Position numbers and translations under genes: made by a program
Assembly (NCBI RefSeq): GCF_005405105.1
Contig: NZ_BJDK01000004.1
Coordinates: 62,001-126,000 of the forward strand
Reading direction: 5' to 3'
Length of the DNA stretch: 64,000 nt
Source of the DNA: Lactiplantibacillus dongliensis
Lineage (GTDB): Bacteria; Bacillota; Bacilli; Lactobacillales; Lactobacillaceae
In this document: piece after piece, positions 18,443 through 26,933 of the stretch
Numbering within the stretch: position 1 is the first letter of the stretch
How the letters are laid out: every line of letters starts with the position of its first letter
Notes under the pieces: model-generated
The model's input: the letters and a program-made list of their open reading frames with translations, nothing else
Told to the model about the DNA's origin: nothing
The model's database searches: none

Positions 18443-18471
18443 TTGCAACTTTTATTTTAATATGCTAGACT
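18443..18471 (+). promoter_or_regulatory. Promoter of the probable 6S RNA
   Basis: TTGCAA (18443-18448), 17-bp spacer, extended -10 TGCTAGACT ending at 18471. It starts an untranslated transcript near 18478. Confidence 0.8.
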
Positions 18472-18477
18472 AATAGT

Positions 18478-18713
18478 CGAAATTACTAAGGTGTGCGCAT
18501 TGCTCTAAACAAAGTGTTGCCGAACAATTAATACTACTTTGGGACTGACTACAGGTAGTCATCATAACATGCCTTATCATTTGGTAGTTAGGAGGCTATA
18601 CAGTCGGTCCCACCTGCCTTGAAGCGGGTCAATACTGAAGGGCGATTAACGGCACTACTAGTTTTTCCGGAAGCTTGCTTCCGTGAGTCAGGATTCTTCC
18701 TGGCTCTTTTTTT
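18478..18713 (+). ncRNA. ssrS: Probable 6S RNA
   Basis: A stand-alone transcription unit of about 200-235 bases without an open reading frame lies right after rarA. It has its own promoter and ends in a terminator. GGGACTGACT pairs with AGTCGGTCCC to form a long central hairpin. GTGTTGCCG and CGGCAC can close an outer stem, leaving large internal bulges on both sides, as in 6S RNA, which binds the main sigma-factor form of RNA polymerase. The identification rests on position, size and fold, not on an alignment. A perfect 7-bp hairpin (CGGAAGC/GCTTCCG) precedes the terminator. Confidence 0.65.
18685..18713 (+). terminator. Terminator of the probable 6S RNA
   Basis: GAGTCAGGA-TTCT-TCCTGGCTC followed by seven Ts. 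Confidence 0.9.
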
Positions 18714-18716
18714 GTA

Positions 18717-18840
18717 GAGTGTGAGGCAAAGCGGGTTGGGGTCGAGCATTGCCTAGCTAAGTCAACGACTCGGTGGGCTTTCCGAGTGGGTGACTTAGCG
18801 TAGCAAGCGGAGTCCCCAGCTTTGCCGAACACGTTTCAGC
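18717..18840 (+). repeat. Family A structured repeat, copy A2
   Basis: Stems: GGCAAAGC (18725-18732) with GCTTTGCC (18819-18826), TGGGG with CCCCA, GCTAAGTCA (18756-18764) with TGACTTAGC (18791-18799), and ACTCGG with CCGAGT. It begins three bases after the T-run of the 6S terminator. Confidence 0.92.
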
Positions 18841-18884
18841 CACAAAAATCACCCCACCAAAACAAACGGAGGTCCACATAAAAA

Positions 18885-19169
18885 ATGATCACAGTCCTAC
18901 TAATCCTATACACCCTAATCGCCGCTTTACTCGGCTATTATTTAGTTAGTCATCAGTCAAAACCATTTCTAACTTTCGACCCAACTAAGACCCCCGCCGT
19001 CCGCACCATTGCCCGCTATGGCGGCAGCTTAATGTTAGTTGTTGCGGTCGCCAGTGCCATCACAATTTTTGTGCAAAGTACGGCTTTTATCGCGCTAACT
19101 TTAGCGAGTGGGTGTATCATCATGATGGGCGTTGGCCTATTTTTAATGAGTTTTATGGGGGAATCGTAG
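18885..19169 (+). CDS. Small membrane protein of unknown function
   Basis: The protein has 94 residues with three predicted membrane segments (about 2-20, 47-67 and 70-90) and a short polar loop (SHQSKPFLTFDPTKTPAVR) between the first and second. GGAGG lies 12 bases before the ATG, rather far, but no better start is seen. It is followed 60 bp later by a universal stress protein gene on the same strand. I do not recognise the family with certainty. Confidence 0.7.
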   Translation: MITVLLILYTLIAALLGYYLVSHQSKPFLTFDPTKTPAVRTIARYGGSLMLVVAVASAITIFVQSTAFIALTLASGCIIMMGVGLFLMSFMGES

Positions 19170-19232
19170 AAAACGCTTTTTATTTTTTACGAAAACCTTT
19201 ACAATATAGTTATAAAGTATTGAGGGGTGAGA

Positions 19233-19718
19233 ATGATGTTACAACAATACCAACACATCTTAGTTCCCGTTGATGGTTCTTATGAAGCGGAATTAGCATT
19301 TAAAAAAGCGGTCGCCGTTGCCAAACGGAATGGCCCCAACGCAGCAGTTCATATGGTGCACGTTGTCGATACCCGGGCCTTCCAAAACATTTCAAGTTTT
19401 GATACGACCATGGTTGAACAAGTTACCGATACGGCCCAAAAGACTTTAGACAAGTACGTTGCCGAAGCCAAGAAAGACGGTCTCGCTAACGTCGATTACT
19501 CAATCGAATATGGCGCACCTAAGACGATCATCGCCCGCGATGTTCCTAAGGACTTGGGCATTGACTTGATCATGATTGGCGCTACTGGGTTGAACGCCGT
19601 AGAACGATTACTCATTGGTTCAGTAACCGAATACGTCACTCGAATGGCGGTCTGCGATGTTCTCGTTGTTCGGACTGATTTGGAAAACAAGCCAGCACCG
19701 AAACCTAAGAAAAAGTAA
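19233..19718 (+). CDS. Universal stress protein (UspA family)
   Basis: Single-domain ATP-binding Usp fold. The N-terminal YQHILVPVDGSYEAELAFKKA and the C-terminal MIGATGLNAVERLLIGSVTEYVTRMAVCDVLVVR give the G-x2-G-x9-G(S/T) nucleotide-binding pattern. GAGGGG is followed by GTG, ATG and ATG in frame. The ATG at 19233 (161 residues) has good spacing and is used here, with 19236 equally possible. A lysine-proline tail (NKPAPKPKKK) ends the protein. The gene is convergent with the secreted-paralogue cluster across a shared terminator. Confidence 0.9.
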   Translation: MMLQQYQHILVPVDGSYEAELAFKKAVAVAKRNGPNAAVHMVHVVDTRAFQNISSFDTTMVEQVTDTAQKTLDKYVAEAKKDGLANVDYSIEYGAPKTIIARDVPKDLGIDLIMIGATGLNAVERLLIGSVTEYVTRMAVCDVLVVRTDLENKPAPKPKKK

Positions 19719-19729
19719 ATAAGTGTAAA

Positions 19730-19770
19730 CTAAAAACGCCACCTGCAATTTTTGCAAGTGGCGTTTTTAG
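19730..19770. terminator. Bidirectional terminator between usp gene and secreted-protein operon
   Basis: CTAAAAACGCCACCTGCAA and TTGCAAGTGGCGTTTTTAG pair around a TTT loop with one mismatch. A- and T-runs on the two sides serve both convergent units. Confidence 0.9.
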
Positions 19771-19781
19771 TTTATCGAATT

Positions 19782-20984
19782 TTAGTTATTACCAGGTTCG
19801 TATGGGTTTTTGACCGTTGCTGTCTTATCCCATTGGTTTAAGGTCAAATTATATTGATATTGTGTATAGTTGTTATCCTTAATATTATACTGGAACCAAT
19901 TTGCGCCTGATACATAGTCTTCGTGTTGGGATGTAATTCCAGGCTTAAAACTTGCTGCTGGCGCATAAATACTGAAATAATTGTTTTCGTCATCCTGCAT
20001 CGTATCACCATCTGCAGGAACTTTGACATTAGCTACCTTCCAAGAAGGCGAGGGCACATCTTTTTCTTGTCCATTAACCGTTCCAACTAATTTTTGCTGA
20101 TAAACATATGGATTAGATGTGTCATACTTGTAATGCATGTTAGTATATAGTTCACCACCATAATAAACACCTAATGAGTAAGTATTGCCTTGCCGCAAAA
20201 ACGTATTAAAATCCTCTTCATAAATGATAATAGGACTACGCTTACCGTCATAACTTGTCCAAGCTGGGGTACTGTCACTAGTTGACGCATTGGTTGATGA
20301 ATCAGCATTGTTGTTTGGTTCAGTAGTCGCAACATTATTAGTATTTGTTGTCGAACTTGCATTATCAGTAGCCTTCAAATAGCCATGCCAAGTCCAACCA
20401 CTAACCTTCTTATCAGCACTTGTCACAAAGTAGTACAAGTATTTCTTACCAGCCTTATAAACATAACGTTGCTGCGTTTGCGTATAGTTTTCACCAGTCT
20501 TCAAAGCTTGGCCGTTACTGAATTTAATATACGTATTGTCGCCACTTAATGTGTAAACTTTACCTGCTTTAGATGGCGTATAAGTTGTAGCGGTCGCTGT
20601 AGTCGCAGTCGTTGCTTGGAAGTTTTTTCCAGCCTTTAGATACTTGCTGTAAACCCAACCAGTTGCACCATTGCGACTATTTCTAACGTAATAATATAAG
20701 TATTGCTTACCATTCTTAGTAACCGCCGTCTTCTTAGAAGCTTGCCAAGTTGTTTTCGTATAATTCTTTAAAGCATGGTTTGCTTTAAAAGTTAGCTTCT
20801 TAGCTGTGCCTTTGAATTGGTAAGTCTTCCCTGTTTGACGTTGCGAATAATAAGCTTTTGATGAAACTTTAGTGATTTTACCCCGTTTGTACGTCGTTGC
20901 GGCATTTGCAGTCAAAGTGGTTGCGCCCATTGCTAACGTTGCTAAGACAGTTGCTGATAAAATTAAGCCTTGATTGTGTTTCAT
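19782..20984 (-). CDS. Secreted two-module surface protein, paralogue 1
   Basis: Extracellular protein of 400 residues. The signal peptide MKHNQGLILSATVLATLAMG... is cut after TANA. Two related modules follow. The first is at about 30-120 (KYLYYYV-type, written here as QYLYYYVRNSRNGATGWVYS). The second is at about 135-205 (KKYLYYFVTSADKKVSGWTW). Both end in Y-L-K-A, recalling SH3-like wall-binding repeats. A Ser/Thr/Asn-rich linker (about 208-240) leads to a unique C-terminal domain ending in QYNLTLNQWDKTA. There is no LPxTG or lipobox. The first 210 residues are nearly identical to paralogues 2 and 3; the C-terminal domains differ. GGAGG precedes the ATG. Function unknown; a wall-attached module plus a variable outer domain is the inference. 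Confidence 0.82.
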   Translation of the reverse strand: MKHNQGLILSATVLATLAMGATTLTANAATTYKRGKITKVSSKAYYSQRQTGKTYQFKGTAKKLTFKANHALKNYTKTTWQASKKTAVTKNGKQYLYYYVRNSRNGATGWVYSKYLKAGKNFQATTATTATATTYTPSKAGKVYTLSGDNTYIKFSNGQALKTGENYTQTQQRYVYKAGKKYLYYFVTSADKKVSGWTWHGYLKATDNASSTTNTNNVATTEPNNNADSSTNASTSDSTPAWTSYDGKRSPIIIYEEDFNTFLRQGNTYSLGVYYGGELYTNMHYKYDTSNPYVYQQKLVGTVNGQEKDVPSPSWKVANVKVPADGDTMQDDENNYFSIYAPAASFKPGITSQHEDYVSGANWFQYNIKDNNYTQYQYNLTLNQWDKTATVKNPYEPGNN

Positions 20985-21070
20985 AATTTTTCCTCCAAAT
21001 TAAACCTAATTGAGTCATATATAGTTACCATATGTCTGTTATCATGTTTTTATATAAACGTTTTTCGCTT

Positions 21071-21090
21071 TATGAAACAGTTGTTTCATA
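21071..21090. repeat. Hairpin between paralogues 1 and 2
   Basis: TATGAAAC-AGTT-GTTTCATA, 8-bp perfect stem just after the paralogue 2 stop codon. There is no T-run. It could be a weak processing or termination hairpin or an operator for paralogue 1, the only member of the run with a gap (122 bp) large enough for its own promoter. Confidence 0.55.
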
Positions 21091-21106
21091 GTTTAACTAA
21101 ATTACA

Positions 21107-22297
21107 TCAATAATCAATACTATCAACTTGATCCCACTGATTAGTTCTTAAATTATATTTCCAGAATGTTTTTGAACCATCCATACTGTATTGAACCCAA
21201 CTAGGACCAAAATCTTTATATGCATCAACATTATTAGTCTGGTATTCTGTTTGTTTTTCTGGTGCATTAAAGCTCATAAAAAATGCTTCATCTTCAACGT
21301 ATAGTGCGTCCCCGTCTGCTGGGACTCGATCACCCACCAATACACTTAGTTTACCGTCAACGATACCTTCTGGAACAGCATAATTTGAATAAGGGTTATT
21401 GGGATTAGGGCCATAAGTTACATCAGTTGCTAGAACTAGCTTCGCATCTCCAACAACTGAACTATATAAACCCAAAGTATATTTATGTCCTGATTTAATA
21501 TACGCATCAAAATCGCTCATCGGAATGCCGACACGTGCCCGCTGTCCATCATCAGTTGCCCAAACTGGCGTACTGTCATTTACTGAGGAATCAGTCGCTG
21601 TAGAATCCGTATTGTTAGTACCAGTTGTGGTTGTATTATTAGTATTAGCCGTCGTTGATGATGCTGAACCAGTACTACTATCTGCCTTCAAATAACCGTG
21701 CCAAGTCCAGCCACTAACCTTCTTATCAGCACTCGTCACAAAGTAGTACAGATACTTTTTACCAGCTTTATAAACATAACGTTGTTGTGTTTGCGTATAG
21801 TTTCCACCAGTCTTCAAAGCTTGGCCGTTACTAAATTTAACGTATGTGTTGTCACCATTTAACGTGTAAACCTCACCCGCTTTAGCTGGCGTATAAGTTG
21901 TAGCGGTTGTCGCAGTTGGAGTCGTAGCTTGGAAGTTCTTCCCAGCCTTTAGATATTTACTGTAAACCCAACCAGTTGCGCCGTTGCGACTATTCTTAAC
22001 GTAATAATATAAGTATTGCTTACCATGTTTAGTAACCGTCGTCTTCTTAGAAGCTTGCCAAGTTGTTTTTGTGTAGTTCTTCAGCGCATGGTTAGCTTTA
22101 AAGGTTAACTTTTTAGCTGTACCTTTAAATTGATATGTCTTCCCCGTTTGCCGTTGTGAATAATAAGCTTTTGATGAAACTTTAGTAACTTTACTCCGTT
22201 TGTACGTCGTTGCAGCGTTTGCGGTTAGTGTGGTTGCGCCCATTGCTAGCGTTGCTAAGACAGTTGCTGATAAAATTAAACCTTGATTGTATTTCAT
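21107..22297 (-). CDS. Secreted two-module surface protein, paralogue 2
   Basis: Protein of 396 residues with the same signal peptide and two Tyr/Gly-Trp modules as its neighbours, then a Thr/Asn linker and a C-terminal domain beginning near DSTPVWATDDGQRARVGIPM that it shares in part with paralogue 3. The end, KYNLRTNQWDQVDS, matches the C-terminal motif of the other two. Two ATGs six bases apart follow GGAGGG. The second (22297) has better spacing and aligns with the MKHNQ start of the paralogues, so it is chosen. Near-identical DNA over the first 600 bases suggests recent duplication or gene conversion. Confidence 0.82.
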   Translation of the reverse strand: MKYNQGLILSATVLATLAMGATTLTANAATTYKRSKVTKVSSKAYYSQRQTGKTYQFKGTAKKLTFKANHALKNYTKTTWQASKKTTVTKHGKQYLYYYVKNSRNGATGWVYSKYLKAGKNFQATTPTATTATTYTPAKAGEVYTLNGDNTYVKFSNGQALKTGGNYTQTQQRYVYKAGKKYLYYFVTSADKKVSGWTWHGYLKADSSTGSASSTTANTNNTTTTGTNNTDSTATDSSVNDSTPVWATDDGQRARVGIPMSDFDAYIKSGHKYTLGLYSSVVGDAKLVLATDVTYGPNPNNPYSNYAVPEGIVDGKLSVLVGDRVPADGDALYVEDEAFFMSFNAPEKQTEYQTNNVDAYKDFGPSWVQYSMDGSKTFWKYNLRTNQWDQVDSIDY

Positions 22298-22332
22298 GAT
22301 CATAATCCCTCCAAAATAAATTTAGTTAACCT

Positions 22333-23544
22333 CTACTTAAAGCTTTCCCATTGACCTTTATCCAAGTTGTATACCCAATCAGTATACGAACCATCTAAAT
22401 TATATTGAAACCATCTTGGACCATACATTTTGTATGCATCTTTATCACCGGTAGCATACTGCGTAGTTACTTCTGGTTTACTCAAACTGGCAAATACTTT
22501 TGTATTGCCCATCTTTTGAAACAATGCATCTCCATTTTTGGGTATCAACTGCACAACGTCGTCTGAAGCTTCTACGACAAAATCACTCCCATTAGCTGTC
22601 CCTTGTAATACATCGTAACGTGAATACGCATTGTTTTTTTCTGGCCCATAGGAAATATCGCTAACCAATACTAATGGATCTGGCAATGATGGCTCATCTG
22701 ACTCTTCGGCATACAAGCCACCATTATATTGATGACCAGCCTTCAAATAAGCTTTTAGATCATTCATTGGAATGCCGACACGTGCCCGCTGTCCATCATC
22801 GGTTGCCCAAACTGGCGTACTGTCATTTACTGAGGAATCAGTCGCTGTAGAATCCGTATTGTTAGTGCCAGTTGTGGTTGTATTATTAGTATTGGTCGTA
22901 GTCGTTGTTGAGGCCGATGTACTACTATCTGCCTTCAAGTAACCATGCCAAGTCCAGCCACTAACCTTTTTATCAGCGCTCGTCACAAAGTAGTACAAGT
23001 ATTTCTTCCCAGCTTTATAAACATAACGTTGTTGTGTCTGCGTATAATTTTCACCGGTCTTCAAAGCTTGACCGTTACTAAATTTAACGTATGTGTTGTC
23101 ACCATTTAAGATGTAAACCTTACCCGCTTTAGCTGGCGTATAAGTTGTAGTGGTTGTCGTAGTTGGAGTCGTAGCTTGGAAGTTCTTCCCAGCCTTTAGA
23201 TACTTACTGTAAACCCAACCAGTTGCGCCGTTGCGACTATTCTTAACGTAATAATATAAGTATTGCTTACCATGTTTAGTAACTGTCGTTTTCTTAGATG
23301 CTTGCCAAGTTGTTTTTGTGTAGTTCTTCAGCGCATGATTAGCTTTGAAGGTTAACTTCTTCGCCGTGCCTTTAAACTGGTAAGTCTTCCCCTTTTGCCG
23401 TTTTGAATAATAAGCTTTTGATGAAACTTTAGAAATTTTACTCCGTTTATACGTCGTCGCAGCATTTGCGGTTAGTGTGGTTACACCCATCGCTAACGTT
23501 GCTAAAACTGTCGCTGATAAAATTAATCCTTGATTGTGTTTCAT
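22333..23544 (-). CDS. Secreted two-module surface protein, paralogue 3
   Basis: Protein of 403 residues, built like paralogues 1 and 2: signal peptide cut after TANA, two wall-module-like repeats, a low-complexity linker (TTTTTNTNNTTTTGTNNTD-like), and a C-terminal domain. That domain has an acidic insertion (YAEESDEPSLPDPLVLVSD) not found in the others. It ends in VYNLDKGQWESFK. GGAGGAAAGACT precedes the ATG. The gap to the next paralogue is about 30 bp, so the two are probably on one transcript. Confidence 0.82.
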   Translation of the reverse strand: MKHNQGLILSATVLATLAMGVTTLTANAATTYKRSKISKVSSKAYYSKRQKGKTYQFKGTAKKLTFKANHALKNYTKTTWQASKKTTVTKHGKQYLYYYVKNSRNGATGWVYSKYLKAGKNFQATTPTTTTTTTYTPAKAGKVYILNGDNTYVKFSNGQALKTGENYTQTQQRYVYKAGKKYLYYFVTSADKKVSGWTWHGYLKADSSTSASTTTTTNTNNTTTTGTNNTDSTATDSSVNDSTPVWATDDGQRARVGIPMNDLKAYLKAGHQYNGGLYAEESDEPSLPDPLVLVSDISYGPEKNNAYSRYDVLQGTANGSDFVVEASDDVVQLIPKNGDALFQKMGNTKVFASLSKPEVTTQYATGDKDAYKMYGPRWFQYNLDGSYTDWVYNLDKGQWESFK

Positions 23545-23565
23545 AGTCTTTCCTCCAAATTTAAC

Positions 23566-24231
23566 TTAGTTTGAACGATAATAGGTACCACCGTTAACTT
23601 TAATCGAACGGTGATTACTGCTTAACTTCCAAGTAGTTGTGTAATGTCGATCATCATGTGGACAATACGCATGTGTCTTATACTTATTTTTACCTAACTT
23701 CTGATACTTAACATTAATCCAAGGATGAGAAGTTGCAACCCAGCCAACAGTCCGATCCCAGACAACTACATGGTTCCTATAAAAATGCCAACCATACATT
23801 TTATTAACCCATTTATGTCGCAATACTTTTGGCGTCCCAGTATGCCAAGCAGGCGCTTTGGCCAGTACAGTCTTGTGAGTTGGCAGTCCCGTATTATTAT
23901 ATTTAGTAAAATGACCACCATCTAACGTTCCAAACAACGCACTAATTTTCACGTATTTACCGTGTCGCACCAAAGTGAATGTGTCCTTACTTCTAGCACC
24001 CGGTAACGTTGTAATCACCGTGCGTTTAGCAGACTCAGATTTCAAATGTGGCAATTGTAACTCATAGCCATAGCCACCCCGCTTTAAAATCGACTTAGCT
24101 TGTTTAAACGAAATAGCTTTAGTTGCGGCTTGAGCGTTCATACTAGTTCCAATTGAACTAACAGCCGGTACTAATAAAACCACCGCAGCTGGTAAAACTA
24201 ATCCCCGTCGCAGTCCTTTTAACCTTTGCAT
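23566..24231 (-). CDS. Secreted protein of unknown function
   Basis: Protein of 221 residues. The basic start MQRLKGLRRGLVL, hydrophobic core and MNAQAA give a clear signal peptide cut near residue 35. The mature part is rich in Tyr, His, Lys and Trp (WVNKMYGWHFYRNHVVVWDR), with no module I can name; basic, aromatic-rich secreted proteins of this type are common in Lactobacillaceae. It lies 21 bp upstream of paralogue 3 and 25 bp downstream of the zinc-ribbon membrane protein gene, so it sits inside the putative operon. GGGGGA lies 12 bases before the ATG. Confidence 0.75.
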   Translation of the reverse strand: MQRLKGLRRGLVLPAAVVLLVPAVSSIGTSMNAQAATKAISFKQAKSILKRGGYGYELQLPHLKSESAKRTVITTLPGARSKDTFTLVRHGKYVKISALFGTLDGGHFTKYNNTGLPTHKTVLAKAPAWHTGTPKVLRHKWVNKMYGWHFYRNHVVVWDRTVGWVATSHPWINVKYQKLGKNKYKTHAYCPHDDRHYTTTWKLSSNHRSIKVNGGTYYRSN

Positions 24232-24256
24232 CTTGCTTCAAATCCCCCTTTATTCA

Positions 24257-24916
24257 TTAATAATCACTATCAGTCGTAAAGTCGTACTTCACCTCCCCAT
24301 CTTGGGTAGTGTAAAGAGAACGATCCGTATTTTCCGGATTCATAAATCGAACGCGAACGTCACGCAAATCAGTCGGCATCTTTTTAGACATTTCAGTTGA
24401 AATATCTTCAAAGTCGCTAACATATGATTTTAATCTACCCGCACTAGCATAACCATTAACGACATCATCAGCCCGGTCGTAAAGCGTTGTCCCTGAATTA
24501 GCAACTAGATCCAGTTCATTGTTTTCTTTACTATAATAGACCGTGACTTCATCCGCCCCTAAAATATCATCGGCAACATCACCACCGATATTCGCTAATT
24601 GTTGCTCCGTTAAATGATTTCGTTTATATGTTTGATAACCTTTTACTCCGAAGAAACCCACTAGCAACAAAATGATGAACCCAATCACAATCACAGTCAT
24701 GCCACAACCGTCATTATCTTCAGCATCACCATCAGCCGTTTTCTCAGTTGATACTCGTTGTGCCTGGTTCACATCATCAGTTGCCGTTGTTTCATCAGTT
24801 GGCGCTTGACTGTCCATAGTCGCCGTAGCTTCATCATCAGTTTGTTCGGCGCCGCACCGCGTACAAAATTTTGTTCCTGGCGACAGTTGCTGACCACATT
24901 TGATACAGTATTTCAT
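24257..24916 (-). CDS. Zinc-ribbon single-pass membrane protein
   Basis: Protein of 219 residues. Residues 3-22 form a zinc ribbon (CIKCGQQL..FCTRCG). An acidic, Thr-rich linker of about 45 residues and one membrane segment (MTVIVIGFIILLLVGFFGV) follow, then a C-terminal domain of about 130 residues that should be outside the cell. The ATG at 24916 follows AGGGG by eight bases; upstream GTG and TTG codons in frame are less likely. It shares the zinc-ribbon opening with the next two genes upstream, and all three belong to one minus-strand run. The ligand of the outer domain is unknown. Confidence 0.8.
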   Translation of the reverse strand: MKYCIKCGQQLSPGTKFCTRCGAEQTDDEATATMDSQAPTDETTATDDVNQAQRVSTEKTADGDAEDNDGCGMTVIVIGFIILLLVGFFGVKGYQTYKRNHLTEQQLANIGGDVADDILGADEVTVYYSKENNELDLVANSGTTLYDRADDVVNGYASAGRLKSYVSDFEDISTEMSKKMPTDLRDVRVRFMNPENTDRSLYTTQDGEVKYDFTTDSDY

Positions 24917-24943
24917 TCTCAACACCCCTAAAAGTTTTCTAAC

Positions 24944-26035
24944 TTACGCTCCCGTGCGCAACGTTCGAATTTCACGTAGCCCCGCATTAATCAAGACCAA
25001 TACCGTCACCCAGGCCACAATGATCAACAAACCGATTCGCACCCATTCAAATGGCAAGGGCATGTCCCAGAGTGCATGCAACACGATCGTTAACCCGAAG
25101 AACCGTAAAAATCGGCCATCACGAAACATCGGCCCTGCTAACGGTCGATCCCCTTTAACCATCACCAAGGCAGCGCCATTAATCGTGCCCCATAGTGTAT
25201 GGGTTCCAAGTGAACTAATACTGCGCACTAACAACACTGACAGGCCCAAGTCTTGGGCATATCCAGCCGTTTCAAATGCTGCAAAGCCAGCCCCGATGGC
25301 CGCGCCAATCAGTAACCCATTTAAAATAAACCGGGCTTGAATTCGCTTAACATAGTACGCAATCATCACTAACTTACCGGTCTCTTCAATAAACGCCACT
25401 AGAATCGCCGTCAATACCGTTAAATTTTGAATACTCACTAATTGGTAAAGGACCATCGTCGTCAACACCGAGGCCACCCCGCCAACCATGAAGATCTTCG
25501 TCACTTTAAAAATACTGATATTTCGAAAGGTATTAATTTCAAAAAACATCATTAATAATGAAAACGGTACGGCTAAAGCACTCATAAAGATCAAACTGAT
25601 ATACATCTTTTCGCCATCGAACAGAAAATAGCTCCCTGCTAAAATGGCAATCGTTAAGGCAAAAATTAATAGCACCCGAGCGAATAGCCAAGGCTTGACC
25701 GGTGAATCGCTCACGGTTGCCAAAGACGGCGTTGTCGTTTGCGTCCCACCAATAAATAACTGCTCAGCTGCCGCTTCACTATGTGTCTTGAACACTTCAC
25801 TAAACATACTACCTAACTTAAGCGGCACCTTCCGCCGCTGCCCCGTCCAACTATTTAACTGGGTCGTCGCTGAATCCAATAGATTCGGATTCACCGGTGC
25901 GGTTGATTTTGGACTGGGCTCGGCTGGTGTAACAGTCGGTTGCAACTGGCTCACATCAAACCCGCAGTGCGTACAAAAATGAACGCCCGGCGTTAAAGGT
26001 AAGCCACAATTTGGACAAAATAGAGTTGTTGGCAT
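24944..26035 (-). CDS. PrsW-family intramembrane protease with N-terminal zinc ribbon
   Basis: Protein of 363 residues. An N-terminal zinc ribbon (CPNCGLPL..FCTHCGF), a linker with Ser/Pro and KVPLKLG, then about eight membrane segments. The PrsW motifs are present: FIEETGKLVMI (E-E-x2-K), AAFETAGY (F-x3-E type), GTHTLWGTINGAA and LHALWD. PrsW of Bacillus cuts an anti-sigma factor at the membrane in response to envelope attack. Here no sigma/anti-sigma pair is in the window, so the substrate is open; the neighbouring zinc-ribbon membrane protein is a candidate. It starts nine bases after the stop of the DUF805 gene. Confidence 0.85.
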   Translation of the reverse strand: MPTTLFCPNCGLPLTPGVHFCTHCGFDVSQLQPTVTPAEPSPKSTAPVNPNLLDSATTQLNSWTGQRRKVPLKLGSMFSEVFKTHSEAAAEQLFIGGTQTTTPSLATVSDSPVKPWLFARVLLIFALTIAILAGSYFLFDGEKMYISLIFMSALAVPFSLLMMFFEINTFRNISIFKVTKIFMVGGVASVLTTMVLYQLVSIQNLTVLTAILVAFIEETGKLVMIAYYVKRIQARFILNGLLIGAAIGAGFAAFETAGYAQDLGLSVLLVRSISSLGTHTLWGTINGAALVMVKGDRPLAGPMFRDGRFLRFFGLTIVLHALWDMPLPFEWVRIGLLIIVAWVTVLVLINAGLREIRTLRTGA

Positions 26036-26044
26036 CGGTCTGTC

Positions 26045-26635
26045 CTAACCGAAACGATTGGCTTGAGTATCACCAGGTTTGCAGATTAAAATAATGAGAT
26101 AAATCCAACCGATGACTGGTAATAAAACCCAAAAATAATTGGTGAATGAATAATTGCTATCATGCAATCGCCGACTAAAACTCGTTAAGCTTGGGACGGC
26201 AAAAACAAGCGTGACCAGTCCCATTAACACATTGCTATTGATTGACAAGTCGATGATTAGCACAGCCACATAAACAATCATATAGCCTAGATAAGCCCAC
26301 CAGAAGTTGGCCCGGCTCATCCGGCCATTGAAACTAACATAGTTTTGAAAATATTGCTTCATGGCACCAATCAAGCCCAAATTACTCTGATAATCAATTG
26401 GCGCATCCGGAGCAACACTAGCTGTGGCAGCTTGACTACGCGTGGCAGTTGGCGTCACCGGCGTTGTGTTAGTTACTGTCTCATTGCTAACCGGTACCGT
26501 TTGGCTAGGTTGTGCCGTTGGCTGAGTAGTATCAGTCGTGGCCGATTCCCCCGCAGTACTGAGATCAAACCCACAACTAGGACAAAAATGGGCTGGCGCC
26601 TTAACCGCCGTGCCGCATTTAGGACAAAAATTCAT
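26045..26635 (-). CDS. DUF805 membrane protein with N-terminal zinc ribbon
   Basis: Protein of 196 residues starting MNFCPKCGTAV. The ribbon (CPKCG..FCPSCGF) is followed by a Thr/Pro/Val-rich linker and a DUF805 domain of four membrane segments, with the family motif YFQNYVSFNGRMSRANFWWA at its start and SFSRRLHDSNYS inside. An in-frame GTG-type extension reaches 26728, but GGAGG lies exactly seven bases before the ATG at 26635, which fixes the start. It is the first gene of the minus-strand run and is divergent from an XRE regulator. Confidence 0.85.
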   Translation of the reverse strand: MNFCPKCGTAVKAPAHFCPSCGFDLSTAGESATTDTTQPTAQPSQTVPVSNETVTNTTPVTPTATRSQAATASVAPDAPIDYQSNLGLIGAMKQYFQNYVSFNGRMSRANFWWAYLGYMIVYVAVLIIDLSINSNVLMGLVTLVFAVPSLTSFSRRLHDSNYSFTNYFWVLLPVIGWIYLIILICKPGDTQANRFG

Positions 26636-26933
26636 ATAAAAGCCTCCAAAATTTGTTTTACTTTTGTGAACAGTGCAAGATAAATAACCGGCATTAGTCA
26701 TTAACATCGTCCAACGCCCCACTGTCACGCCTAAACGCGTCAGCGATTAATCAGAACCTTTGTTACCGATATGACAGTCTTATTCCAGCCTAAATTCACT
26801 AAACTTACTTAGCCATAAGTATAAGTCACCTGTTTTACTTTTGCAATCACTTTTAACACCGTTTAAACCCTGAATCCTAGGTGACACCGGGGTTTCGTTG
26901 CTATACTAGTTAGATACAAGCGGGGTGAAATCG

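Noticed and set aside
18629-18832. Minus-strand open frame over the 6S terminator and repeat A2
   Set aside because: It crosses a terminator and a structured repeat, with no ribosome-binding site.
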